Counted from the first letter of the stretch, positions 48,393-59,699 are shown. The stretch is 64,000 nt of DNA from Saxidomus purpurata (GCA_022818135.1 JAFMSR010000009.1:13863827-13927826); one strand, 5' to 3'. Numbers and translations: made by a program. Notes: generated by a model not told the origin, from the letters alone.

Positions 48393-49124
48393 CTAGTATT
48401 TCCTCAAACGGCGCTGGTTGTCTACCCTCAGTGCATAATAACAGTCAGTTGTTGTATGATTAGTACGGTTACATATTCTACAGTACATTTGCCCTCGCAC
48501 GTTTCTGTATTGACGGCGTGTTGAATCTGAATTCCGTTTATTTGATATCCAGGAGTTTCCTCGTTGTTGTTGCCTTGGAGACGTAGCTGACGATGGTTTC
48601 GTTTTGATGATTGAAACGATACTGTTAATAGCTTTAAGCAAACTGCTTGTACCCCGCTTATTTAAGTGAATACCATCACGGTTGTAATACATGCTTACAA
48701 TTTCACCACTACCAAACACAAGTGACGCGTACAAATAAATCAAAATGGAACCTGTGTCATCGCATAATGTCTTCAGAACACGATTTAGGGGGCGGACATC
48801 AACATCCTTCCTAGGACATAGTGTACAAATATATACCTTGCATGTCGGGTATTTATATTGTGCACGGGTAATTGCGTCTGACATCTCTTCATGCACTGTT
48901 GACAGCGATTTTCCATTTGATATATCATTTCCTCCCATATGGATAACTATATTATCAACGTCTGCAGGTCTCCAGTTTCGCAAGCGCGTGAAAACTTGTG
49001 CAGCAACGCCACCGGATATGGATTCAATTTCAACGCGCGACTGTAAGCCTCTTTCTTGAATATCTCTTAAAATTGAATCGCCAATCAGTACTGTTTTACG
49101 CATTGTTGGTATTGAATCAGGCAT
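48393..49124 (-). CDS. LINE ORF1: SGNH-esterase-like protein with CCHC zinc knuckle
   Basis: The open frame extends to 49250, but the part beyond about 49158 is flanking repeat, so the ATG at 49124 (MPDSIPTMRK) is the likely start. The protein has an SGNH hydrolase pattern: LIGDSILRD (nucleophile Ser), HMGGNDIS (GxND block) and DGIHLNKRG (Asp-His pair). A basic, Gln/Ser-rich segment and a C-terminal zinc knuckle CRICNRTNHTTTDC (C-x2-C-x4-H-x4-C) follow. ORF1 esterases of CR1-group LINEs are thought to aid RNP formation or membrane/lipid interaction. All catalytic positions look intact. Confidence 0.82.
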   Translation of the reverse strand: MPDSIPTMRKTVLIGDSILRDIQERGLQSRVEIESISGGVAAQVFTRLRNWRPADVDNIVIHMGGNDISNGKSLSTVHEEMSDAITRAQYKYPTCKVYICTLCPRKDVDVRPLNRVLKTLCDDTGSILIYLYASLVFGSGEIVSMYYNRDGIHLNKRGTSSLLKAINSIVSIIKTKPSSATSPRQQQRGNSWISNKRNSDSTRRQYRNVRGQMYCRICNRTNHTTTDCYYALRVDNQRRLRKY

Positions 49125-49166
49125 ATTCCTGGGAGATGCTCTATTGTTACTTTGATTGAAAAATAT

Positions 49167-49480
49167 AACCTCCCATCCTCGGCGGGGCCAATTTTGACTG
49201 CAGGAGCAGGATTTGTACAAATTTGATAGAGGTCTACTTGACAGTGTCACAGATAAAATATCTAAGATTTTGGCATTGCAGTTTTGAAGATGAAGATTTT
49301 CCTATTTGTTACCATATCAACTAGAGTTCTGCATGGAACGGAACAAGTTTGGCAGAGTTTCACTGAATGAACATCCGGGCCAAGTTACATGAACATTGTA
49401 TTGGAACTGGTGGATGGACGACGTATGCAGGAGGGCGAGTGGTCCTCAAAAGAAAGCAACGAGTAACACCGTGTCCAATC
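49167..49480. repeat. Dispersed repeat, right part, after LINE
   Basis: Continues the sequence broken at 46684: 'ctacttgacagtgtcaca' and 'catatcaactagagttc' match 37.95-38.02 kb. Confidence 0.75.
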
Positions 49481-49499
49481 GGTACAAACGACAGGCGGA

Positions 49500-50400
49500 T
49501 CTGTAACATTAAGCTCTCACTGAACAATGCTCATTATAAGTAGTAATCAGTGTAAAATGCTCATTTTGAGTAGTGTTCATCGAACAATACCCGCATTCGG
49601 AAATACTGAGTGGAAAATGCTGATTAAGAAGTGCCTCTGAACATTTGTAATGCTCACTGAACAATGCTTACTACGTGTATCGATCAATGAACAACGCTTA
49701 CTATGAGCAGTGCTCACTGAACAATGCCCACTATGCGTAGTACTCACTGAGCAATGCTAACTATGCGTAGTACTCACTGAGCAATGCTAACTACGTGTAA
49801 CGTTAAGTGAACAATGCTAACTATAAGAAGTGCTCACTGAACAATGCTCACTACGTGTAGCGTTCAGTGAACTATGCCGACTATTAGTAGTGATCACTTA
49901 ACAATGCTCACTACGTGTATTGTTCAGTGAACAATGCTAACTATGAGTAGTGCTCACTGAATAATGCTCATGTTGAGTAGATCTCACTGAATAATGCTCA
50001 CTACGTGTATCGCTCAGTGAACAATGCTTACTATGAGTTGCGCTCACAGAAAAATGCTCACTATATGTGGTGCTCACTAAAATGCTAATTATGGGTAGTG
50101 CTCACGGAACAATGCTAACTATGAGTGGTGCTTACTGAACAACGCTCACTATGAGTAGTGCTCACAGAACAATGCTCATTAACGTAAGTGTTCACTGAAC
50201 AATGCTCATTATGAGTATTGTTCACAGAACAATCATTACCATGAGTCGTGCTCACTGAACAATGCTCACAATGAGTATTTCTCACAGAACAATCCTCACT
50301 ATGAGTTGTGTTCACTGAACAATGCTCACTATGACTATTTTTCACAGAACAATCCTCACTATGTGTAATACTCAATGAATAGGACTCATCGAGTAATTCT
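49500..50400. repeat. Decayed 30-bp minisatellite array, second locus
   Basis: About 30 units related to 'gtgctcactgaacaatgctc' plus 'actatgagta'. It is the diverged counterpart of 38170-40620 in the duplicated module and has more length variation. Confidence 0.88.
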
Positions 50401-50941
50401 GAAAAAAGGAATATCATTGCATCGATCGGGAATTTACTAAGTGGTTCAGTATAATGCTTTTTACGTTTGTAGAAATATTCTTGGGATTGATTTGGCAAAA
50501 TGGGACCGTGCGACCTCATACACTCATCACGAATGAACTCCTGCTTCCTAACGAAAATTGAATAAAATTTCGATCTATCATAACCTGGTACCTGCATTTC
50601 GGTAGGGATTTGCGAGCTAGTTTACAAGTTACCATTTTGTTTGTAGTTTTAGAGAAGAAATGTTGATAATTGATTGGACGATGGACGCCGGACAAAGCTC
50701 ATCCAGTCGAGCTACCTGGACAGAGATTCTTCGGTGAGTTTGGTCAAGATTAAACTATTTTATAATGAATAACAGTCTGACAAAACACGTTATATTAACC
50801 AATCGAGAAGAACGTTTTGCGACAAGTAAACATCCCATCGAGTTATCTATTTATCGTTGATAAAACTGTTTTTACGAAAATCAGACGAGAAAACATTTTT
50901 CAAAACAGGTTGTAGAGAAATTAGTGCAACAAACTTTAAAC

Positions 50942-51023
50942 ATGATTACTGTGAGGAATACGATTAAACTAACAGTGCTTTTCCTGTTTATTTTTTTCTG
51001 CTGTACTGGATCAGTCAAAGCTG
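50942..51023 (+). pseudogene. Orphan ART-type signal-peptide exon
   Basis: Begins MITVRNTIKLTVLFLF, continues with a hydrophobic core and CCTGSVKA, and ends in phase 1 at a GTATTT donor. Length (82 nt), phase and cleavage region match exon 1 of the ART copies (CCAGSVNA). No ART exon 2 follows before the next first exon at 55611. It is either a remnant of a deleted ART copy or an alternative first exon for the exon at 56508. Confidence 0.65.
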
Positions 51024-51371
51024 GTATTTATATTTTTCTCATTTAAAAAAAATACTAGTACTTAGTTATATTTTATTGTCTGATGTTTCTATTTTAACAG
51101 AGCCCCGCTAAGCAAATAGTCAATAATTTGTCATTTTTACTAGTGCAGTCTCCAAATGAATGTTAGATACGAAGACAATACACACAATCCGTCGAAACAC
51201 AGCATCCACAGGCAACACAGCAATAATGCACATAAAATATGTAGCTGGAGTACTGTATGCAATACAACGTCTCCAACCGAGAGATGAACATAAAACTAAT
51301 TTCATGAAAGTCCTTCAAATGGTTGGGGAGAGATATAATATTATAACACTGCATAACAGGTTTTTTCAGCT

Positions 51372-51435
51372 TGAAGTGTGACGGCTCATCCCGGGGGCTG
51401 CGGGTTCGAGCCCCAATAGGGTCATGACGGTACCT
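51372..51435 (+). mobile_element. tRNA-derived SINE fragment
   Basis: B-box-like GGTTCGAGCCCC at about 51403-51414 in a GC-richer segment. The A-box side is degenerate. Confidence 0.4.
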
Positions 51436-51479
51436 CCTCACAAACGAGCTAAAATAAATAAGTATAAAGTGTTACATTG

Positions 51480-51840
51480 ACTTTCAGGGTAACTTTCCAG
51501 GAGTGGTGCATGCCACATCACATGTCACATGGCTCATCACATGGTACATCATTTGAATTTGTGCAACAATTATATAATGCTATATGCATATGGAAGTTAC
51601 AGCCCGCACACGAAGTACTGGTAGATAACCCTTCACTACACGTTTTAAGCCCTGAGTGCGACATCGACCTTCAAAGTATTTCCCCATGTGTAGTGCATGA
51701 CATACCCGCTTGTTATGGGAAACATTTGAAAATCGGTCCATACAAATAGAAGTTACAGACCGGACACGAAGTGTGGACTGGCGGACAGGCGGACTGATAC
51801 ACAGATGGATTGATAGACAGACGAATCGGATGGGCACTAA
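51480..51840. repeat. Dispersed repeat related to the 170-bp satellite end
   Basis: Contains 'gttacagaccggacacgaag' and a following GGCGGACAGGCGGAC run, like the closing part of the 14.5-15.5 kb array. Confidence 0.55.
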
Positions 51841-53115
51841 TAAATCCTCTAACTGTGAAAAAAAACAGCGGAGAAGATGCCCAGTTTAGCATTAAAAGCT
51901 ATCTCTATATATATATATATTAGCAACGCCATAGACACAATAAACAAGACTTGGATCCAAACGGATCATTTTACTAGTATCTGTCTTGAGAGACCTGAGT
52001 GATTTGAGAAAATTTGTATGTATAGCCATTTTCAATAAATACATTTAATACACTTAAAAGGCTCTGTGCTGATAGAAGCTCTAAAATATAGTGCTTATGC
52101 CCGTGACTAAATTTTGAATTTAAACACAAAAACTATGGACATTTTACTGATAAGATAAACTGAAGGCGAGTATTTTGCAAGACCCGTTACACAGTTTTGA
52201 TCAAGATGCCTGAAAGACATGAACAAGTGTTTGTTACATAAGCACAACTTGAAGTGACCCAGTTCTTATGCATTTTTGACATGTAACATGTGTTATCAAC
52301 AAGTCACATGCTTTTTTTTATCAAAGTGTCAAGGTATGAGTATTTTATCAATTTTACACTAGGTTCAATGGAAGAATGAGGAAGTTCAACCCACATATAG
52401 CTAGACAAATGTGTTATGCGGTCAGATTTCACAAATCTTTTCATACATTTTTATGATGAAAGTCGAGCTAGTTATGTCCTGGAGATATATGTAGAATGGT
52501 CAATAATGTCTTTTTAACGGTACACTTATATACATGTAATTTACAAATATTACAGTTATAAACTTGAGATATTATAAAAAGGTGATGCATATTAAAGCTG
52601 CTCGCTCTCAAATTTTGGTAAAAAAATAAAATTCTTCAAACTGTATGTAAATAACGTATTTTAGAACATATAGTCATATAAAAAGACTCCAGTATAAATT
52701 CCTGTCACTTCAATCTCTAAATTTTGAATAATACGCTACCAAATTCAAAAGTGTTGCAAACGCTTTTGAAATTTCTATATGATCATATAGTGTAGCGGTG
52801 CCGTGTAACCGACATTTTCAATCGATTTCTGCAAATTCCTACATAAATTTTTGATTATATTTTGATTCTAGCCTTTAATTTTACATTTATGTATAAGTAT
52901 GTCAATTTTCAAAAAAACAAAAAAACAATTTCAACGGCAACTGAGAGCGAGCAGCTTTAAATGATGTATCTTCATTTGACAAAAGTACAAGACTTTCCTC
53001 ACAAACTGTACATGGAGCACGTTGCACCAGCTAGTGCAAAAATGGGGATTGTCCGCTAAGATAACAACCCAAAATGGAACGCTAGGTGTATATTTTGGTA
53101 AGTGGGGGTTTACAC
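51841..53115. other. Intergenic AT-rich stretch
   Basis: Contains a short (TA)n at about 51905-51921. No gene or domain recognised. Confidence 0.5.
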
Positions 53116-53119
53116 CTTC

Positions 53120-53765
53120 CAAGTTTTTTGTACAAGACATTAAGATAAGTGCTATTTATGTCTTGTACAAGAATTTTTCATATGTAAACACCCACATTTG
53201 AGCAACTTTTGTCAGAATTTATGTGACATAATATGCGATAATTTTCTTGCATGAGAATAGAGCCTGTTCTATTTTTTCACAATATTACTGATAAGAAGTG
53301 TTTTAATGGGATAAACAGATGTGGGAGAGGTAATTCAGGTACATTTTTTAAAATGTTGTACACAATGGGTTGGTCAAAGGACAAAGTTGACCAACTAATA
53401 AATTTATACCAAAAAAGGGAACATTTATATGATACAAGTGCAAAGTACTATCACACTGAACAAAAAAGAGAGTTTTTAAGATGAAATTTAAAAGCCATTT
53501 TAATATGTATTGGTCATTCAATTAAAGATTTTTCTCGATAAGAACACTTAATGCATTTCTTTTAAAACATAATCCATTAATTTCATATTTTCTTAAAAAC
53601 TTCAGAAACTCGTCTGCATGCTAAAGACAATATTATGTGCTGAAGACATCTTCCCGCTATTTTGTGATTAATTGTCAAAGCAATTCTTGCTAGATCTTGT
53701 GTAGAAAAATTTCTTGTACAAGTCATAACTTTGACTTATTTTTATGTCTTGTACACGAAACTTGT
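53120..53765. mobile_element. Small inverted-repeat DNA element carrying a MADF-like ORF
   Basis: The left end (53120-53182: AAGTTTTTTGTACAAGACAT, TCTTGTACAAGAATTTTTC) is mirrored by the right end (about 53700-53765: GAAAAATTTCTTGTACAAGT, TGTCTTGTACACGAAACTTG). Each end also folds on itself. Terminal repeats of about 60-65 bp suggest a DNA transposon derivative. No transposase domain is present. Confidence 0.65.
53290..53484 (+). pseudogene. MADF/Myb-SANT-like DNA-binding domain fragment
   Basis: GWSKDKVDQLINLYQKREHL followed by YDTSAKYYHTEQKR resembles the first two helices of MADF-type DNA-binding domains, which occur in transposon-derived proteins. The frame stops (TGA at 53482-53484) before the third helix. 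KAILICIGHSI just downstream in the same frame may be its remainder. Family assignment is tentative. Confidence 0.45.
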
Positions 53766-54066
53766 TGTATGTAATCGAAGCCTAACGGTGTAATTTAAAA
53801 CACGACAACAGCTAATTGACTAAACGGTTGTTGACAAACTCCTGGAGTCATTTGGGGTAAATATTGTAGTGGACAGTGAGTTTATCGGAATAGAATCCAC
53901 CGTAATATTTCGATAAACCACCGAAAAACATAAAATAAACTGGTGTAAATTGTTTGCTGCTTAAAAACATGTGGGTTAATAAGTCGTTATTTATATAAGT
54001 CGATATAATCTTGTAAATGACCGTTTCCACCCAAACACTGAATATTTAACCAGCCATATTTCAGTT

Positions 54067-54351
54067 AAAGTCCCAGTAACATTATTACAAGTAGCTCTTA
54101 TTTTACAAAGACAGGTGTATTACCTTATTTGTACCAAATACATTCCTAAAGTTGTTGTTTTAATCGTTAAGTACATGTTAGAAATATATCGCAGTATTTT
54201 TTTTCAATGATATTGCAAACAAACAAGAAAGGTCTTCTAGCTACACTATTTCGTAAAGAAACAACTTGCATATGTCAGCATTGTTTAAGAGTAAATTGAA
54301 CATGGCTCTATTATTGTCCTATCATTAAATTCAAAGTGATCCTGGGACTTT
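54067..54351 (-). mobile_element. MITE-like element, copy 3, inverted
   Basis: Reverse complement of the element in the ART introns. It shares 'taagagctacttgtaat', 'tttctaacatgtactta' and 'aataatagarccatgttc', with ends AAAGTCCCAG and CTGGGACTT. Confidence 0.72.
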
Positions 54352-55610
54352 AATATTTAACAACATTTTAATCTACAGACTACAGATTAAAACTGTTGTT
54401 TGATAATTAGAATACCAAGAAAATCTTGAAACCCTACACCTTCAATAAACCGTCAGTCGTGCCTCTTCCGCTCTATCGGGTTTAGCCGTGTGAATATGTG
54501 CAATGTATTGTTTTACCGTAACCTATTATATGTTTTTTGTCGTCTGACGATCTCCATCAATAACGGTCTTTATTTTAGGACTTCGCATGTACTCATCCTG
54601 AATGCAAACACTTAAGGCAGTCAAGTGTTTGGTATGACTGCGCATTCACAAAAAGTGCTCAGTTTATCGATGTGTACATTGTAAGGCGATTAAGTTCATG
54701 CAGTTGCAATTGTAGTTTACGATTATAATACTGTATTCCAAGAAACTTTCGCGGATACAATATTTCGCGTTTTTCACATTGCAGACATTTCGCGACTACA
54801 AACCTTCGCGTAATCGTATCAATCGCGAAAACCGCGAAAAAATAGTCGCTACGGCATGAACTTACGAATTTTGAATGCACATGCATGCAACAAGTTTAAA
54901 CGTCAGTGTAGGTAATCTGTTAACTCTGTATGCATGGAAAGTTCCGTGAACTGTAACTTTTAACAGTCACGTTACACATAAACTTGTTATATTCAACGAC
55001 CTACATCATATCATAAGTCCACAGTATATATTTTGTTTGAATCATAGCTGGCATGTCTATTCGTAATTCTTTAACACCCGAAAAATCGGAAAGACCGGTA
55101 GATCCCTTGGTTGATATTTTACCACCATGTAGCACGAACAAGGAATTTTTGCAGATTGCAAATGAAAATGTAAAGGATATGATTAAAAAAATCATCGACA
55201 TTGATCTGAAACTGTAACACTTCTTTATCTAAATCGGAATTAAAACAATTAAGGACAGTTTGCCTGAATGCGTATGTTCAGAAACTATTATCCTTAAGCT
55301 AGTTTATCTGAAGCTAGAAAGTATCGCGATTGTTCTATACATTCAAGAAATGAACTGACCGCGGAAATCGCTTATTCAGATTGCGTAAAATCATTTCTTG
55401 GTTTACAGTAGTGTGTAATTTCATGCATTTAACAGTCAACTGTACCTTTGGCTGATTAGAACGCCATAAAACAGAGCAGTTGGCGGTTGTAACGCGCTGA
55501 TAAAACATTATATTTCTAACAAAGACGTTATTTTAAAGCACCTTTTAAAGTACAAAAAGTATAAAGAGAAAATACATTATTATTTTTAATCGGTTACCGC
55601 AAATTGGAGG

Positions 55611-57177
55611 ATGTTTAACCTGGCAGTGGTCTTTCTGTGTATTCTTTTGTGCTATGCAGAGTTAGTGAAAGCTGGTAATTATTTTTACTTTTCCTGTTTT
55701 TTCTTTTTAATCGTCAAAATTGAGCTCCGGTATTCACCGTCATACGAAAACCATATATTATGTCATACTGGCTTTGCCAGAGACCAAAGCGAATTCGGCC
55801 CCTGGCCATGCACATCGTCGTTCTGTTCAGGACAATCAACATAATTTTCGTGGTATCAAACCGAAAAAGTTTTACCGTTTCGAGGCTCAAAAATCGTTTC
55901 TGCAATTTCCAGTGCCACAGATGGAGATTCGAAACTGGTAGTCCAGAGCGTTCATCACTCGACCAACGCGCCACTCACAGACATGCTTTGAAATCTTCAT
56001 TAATCTCATGCAAAATAAGTTCTTAAAAATTGATAGATTTGAGAGTACTAAGATGCAAAATTCTGAAGTAAAAAACCGTAGAAGGCATAACATTTGAGAC
56101 ATATAAACACTACACTTTAGCATTCTTGGGAAATTACTCTACCCAAATTTGATTACGTATTGCAAACTTTAACGACAGTTAGATACAGATGTTGTAATGA
56201 AGTAATTTTATAAATTACAACTCATCTACCAAAACTACAAAATCAATGCAGACTTACTGGTCTATTTATGTGAAAGTCAGTTAAAATTGACAATCTTACA
56301 CATATTTTATTATATTTTACTCTATCCTGTAAAATGGGTGGATTGAATGGATCAGCTAACGCTCATTTGCACTTAATTTGTTTATGATTATAATAACATG
56401 ATATGTAGCCTACATTTCTTTTTGTGCCCGTATCCGTCTGTTTACATGTTAATTCATTATTGATAGTGTAATACGTATGTCTCCTACTCACTCCACAATT
56501 TTTACAGATTCGGTGGATAACGACTACGCGACAAAGGTTGAGACAAAAGTGAAACTTCGGACCGGAAATACGCTATTGGTATTATAAATCTTTATACACA
56601 AGAAAGTCCCTTCTGTTCGACACTGAATGCTCAAATGCGAAACGATTACCCAAACGACAGTACCGGTATATGGAGAAGAGCTGGCAACTTAATTAACAGA
56701 GGTATCGACATACTTCGACCTACGATTCATAAAACGGTGTATCGGGGATGTACAAAGATAGATCTCCGGCCGGTTGCAGACAAGGAATATAGTTTCAATC
56801 AGATAATCAGCACAAGTACAGATAAAGCAACAGCCGCTACAATTATCAAATGTCCGAAAGGCTTTCTCTTTGTCATAGACAATGTATACGGTGTATCGGT
56901 TGAAAAATATTCACACATCAGTGGTGAGAGGGAAGTGGTTATCAAATCTACCAACGTATTCAACGTGACTTCAGGCCCCGTCGAAGAAGCACATTACAGT
57001 ATCTTCAATCTTGACGGACAAACGGATGTAAATTGCCGGAAAAAGCGTGATACGTCCGATCCGACGTGTGTAATCAGGAACCCGGATGCAAGTGGTGTAA
57101 ACAAGCCGGGCGCAGAAAACATATCAATGTATACATTTTTGGTTGTGACGATTCTTATTTCGTATGAGTGGATATAA
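55611..57177 (+). pseudogene. Third arginine-type ADP-ribosyltransferase copy, broken by deletion and frameshift
   Basis: Exon 1 (55611-55674) encodes a signal peptide (MFNLAVVFLCILLCYAELVK) and ends in phase 1. The expected exon 2 acceptor (TTTTTACAG, ending 56507) leads into SVDNDYATKVETK, then stops at TAA 56585-56587. Compared with the intact copies, about 70 bp coding the N-terminal helix is missing after the GEVE-equivalent, and this shifts the frame. The catalytic part is open in the other frame from about 56542 to 57177 and keeps VYRGC (Arg), ISTST (Ser) and GEREV (E-x-E). It has an extra CRKKRDTSDPTC segment and a hydrophobic end (YTFLVVTILISYEWI). The triad survives, so the loss is probably recent, or a different splice acceptor is used. 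Confidence 0.78.
55909..55985 (-). mobile_element. tRNA-like (SINE) segment in ART copy 3 intron
   Basis: On the minus strand GTGGCGCGTTGGTCGAG resembles an A-box region and GTTTCGAATCTCC a B-box, about 30 bp apart. Confidence 0.4.
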
Positions 57178-57179
57178 CT

Positions 57180-58140
57180 TAGTCTTACAAAGTTGTCTAA
57201 AGTTTTCTATTTACCCCAGAATGTCTTATCAGCAGGTTAATGATAGCCTGAAAGTATAATAACAATGTATGTCAAGGTTACAGATTATGTCTAGAGATGG
57301 GTTCCTGCAATATGATGTTACCACATGTAATAAAGAGTGTAATAAACTGTACACTGAGCATGTTGTGAAACCAGATCTACTTTTGTCTCAGAAACACATT
57401 TGAAATGACTCTCAAAGAAGCAGGGTCTCAAGTTTTATGAGATATTCACTGTTATCCATGATATCCTTGTTGATAAAGCATTTTCCAAATTCCAGCTGCT
57501 TCCTTGGACAACTTTGTAGGACTAAACTGGGAATAGCAGCTCAACCTCATGAATTTATACCTGAAAACATCGCATAGTTATTCCCGCAGCATGGAGCACG
57601 ACTGTTGGTAATACAGGAAATAGGCTCTCTAAGTTGACATCTGGGTTTATCATAATTCAAATTTAATTATTTCCTTCCTTTCCGTGAAATTACGTTTCGT
57701 TACATTAATGACCTTAAATACAGTGGTGATACTCCAATAAATTCACTCCTATTTTGCTGTTTTAAATGCTAAATGCATGAAAAGGATTCGCACTGTAAAA
57801 GTTTACTGTGACATATGTGCAGGCTGATCATGATCTGCACTCGTCTAAAAGGCGTTATACAATAATTTGACGTCACTGGTCCAGGAGTAAGAGCATTGTG
57901 GAGCAATGTATTTCATTACTAAAGAAGAGAAAATGATGGTAAAGAAACACGTATATCAGCTTTACGTCGCTTCTAGTTTGTAAATAATACTTCTGTAGAT
58001 TGCTTTATGTGAACATGCTTTTATCATTTAATTTTCATACTTCCGTTCCGTTACATATATCTAGACAGAAATAAGCAATCGCTTTGTTCCTCTACTGAAA
58101 TATTTAAGTCACATGTATATGCATTTTGTTGAAATCTCTT
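57180..58140. other. Intergenic region downstream of ART copy 3
   Basis: No gene. A dispersed-repeat block 'ggctgatcatgatctgcact' lies near 57.82 kb (also near 4.28 kb). Confidence 0.5.
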
Positions 58141-58149
58141 GAATAGTAG

Positions 58150-59611
58150 ATGTGCGTGAAGTTAGCTGCCAGTTGCCAGTTGCCGGTTGCCAATTCAATG
58201 CTAATTCAATTGGCAACTGGCAACTGGCAGCCAGCTTCACACACTTGTTGCCAATTCGTCTTCACTTGCAAATATTAACTATAAACAAAATTGTTAAACC
58301 ACGCGAATTGGCAACTGGCAACTGGCAGCAAGATGCCAATTCGAATTTTATGTAAAATTCTTAATAAAAAATGAATTGGCAACTGGCAACTGGCAACCAA
58401 CTTCATATTCCAGATGCCAATTCAACTTTCACTTGCCAATAACAAATTCGATTTTTATGTAAAATCTTAATAAAAGTTGAATTGGCAACTGGCAACTGGC
58501 AACCAGATGCCAATTCGATTTTTATGTAAAAATCTTAATAAAAGTTGAATTGGTAAATGGCAACTGACATCTGGAATATGAAGTTGGTTGCAAGTTGCCA
58601 GTTGTCAATTCAACTTTTATTAAGATTTTTACATAAAAATTAAATTGGCATCTGGCTGTCAGTTGCCAGTTGCCAAATCTCGAGGTTAAACGAATTGGCA
58701 TCTGGTTGCCAGTTGCCAATTCAACTTTTATTAAGATTTTTACATAAAAATCGAATTGGCATCTGGCTGCCAGTTGCCAGTTGCCAATTCGCTTTTTATT
58801 CACAATTACTGACAAAAGTCAGGTTGAACAAATTGGCTATTTGCAAGTGAAAGTTGAATTGGCATCTGGAATATGAAGATGGTTGCCTGTTGCCAGTTGC
58901 CAGTTGCCAATTCAACTTTTATTAAGATTTTTACATACAAATCGAATTGGCTTCTGGTTGCAAGTTGCCAGTTGCCAATTCAACTTTTATTAAGATTTTA
59001 AAATAAAAATCAAATTGGTATCTGGCTGCCAGTTGCCAGTTGCCAATTCTTGAGTTTGAGCGAATTTGTTATTGGCAAGTGAAAGTTGAATTGGCATCTG
59101 GAGTATGAAGTTGGTTGCCAGTAGCCAGTTGCCAATTCAACTTATATTAAGATTTTTACATAAAAGTCTAATTGGCATCTGGCTGCCAATTGCCAGGTGC
59201 CAATTCGTTAGGTTGAACGAATTGGCTATTTGCAAGTGAAAGTTGCACTGGCATCTGGAATATGAAGTTGCCAGTTGCCAATTCAACTTTTATAAAGATT
59301 TTTACATAAAAATCGAATTGGCATCTGGCTGCCAGTTGCCAGTTGCCAATTCGCTTTTTATTCACAATTACTGACAGAAGTCGAATTGGCATCTGGCTGC
59401 CAGTTGCCAGTTGCCAATTCGTGAGGTTATTTGCAAGTGAAAGTTGAATTGGCATCTGGAATATGAAGTTGGTTGCCAGTTGCCAATTCAACTTTTATTA
59501 AGATTTTATATAAAAATCGAATTGGCATCTGGCTGCCAGTTGCCAATTCGCGTGGTTTAACAATTTTGATTTTGGTTAATATTTGCAAGTGAAGACGAAT
59601 TGGCAACAAGT
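58150..59611. repeat. Large inverted-symmetry minisatellite / foldback element ('TTGCCAGTTGCCAATTC' motif)
   Basis: About 1.46 kb. The left part (to about 58575) carries AATTGGCAACTGGCAACTGG; the right part carries its reverse complement with spacers of 'acttttattaagatttttac'. The outer ends are inverted repeats of about 85 bp: 58243-58330 and 59533-59611 share 'cttgttgccaattcgtcttc' and its complement. The first 100 bp (58150-58247) is itself a palindrome. ORFs inside are repeat translations. Confidence 0.85.
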
Positions 59612-59699
59612 CATTTAATGATGCACGCCGGGTCGGTAAGAAGTGTGACCTAATACAAAAGAACTACATTGTGTTCATTTTGAAACCACTTAACTCTTG

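Larger units (their letters stand above)
46685..49158 (-). mobile_element. CR1-like non-LTR retrotransposon with internal deletion of reverse transcriptase
   Basis: The minus-strand element is about 2.47 kb. Its edges are defined by the empty site at 37.88 kb, and imperfect target-site copies AAAACATAT (46676-46684) and AAAAATAT (49159-49166) flank it. In order it has ORF1 (SGNH esterase plus zinc knuckle), ORF2 N-terminus (endonuclease), then a jump to a short 3' remnant (TFGYSGMAVWNALL near 47.12 kb), and a 3' end AATAAAGAGATTATTATT. The reverse transcriptase domain is absent, so this copy could not move itself. Esterase-type ORF1 is known from CR1/L2-group LINEs. Confidence 0.82.

Noticed and set aside
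50115..50597. 160-aa minus-strand ORF near 50.5 kb
   Set aside because: Its C-terminal half is the decayed 30-bp array and its N-terminal half matches no family I recognise.
58152..59609. Several ORFs rich in 'NWQLA' peptides
   Set aside because: Direct translation of the GCCAGTTGCCAATT repeat.
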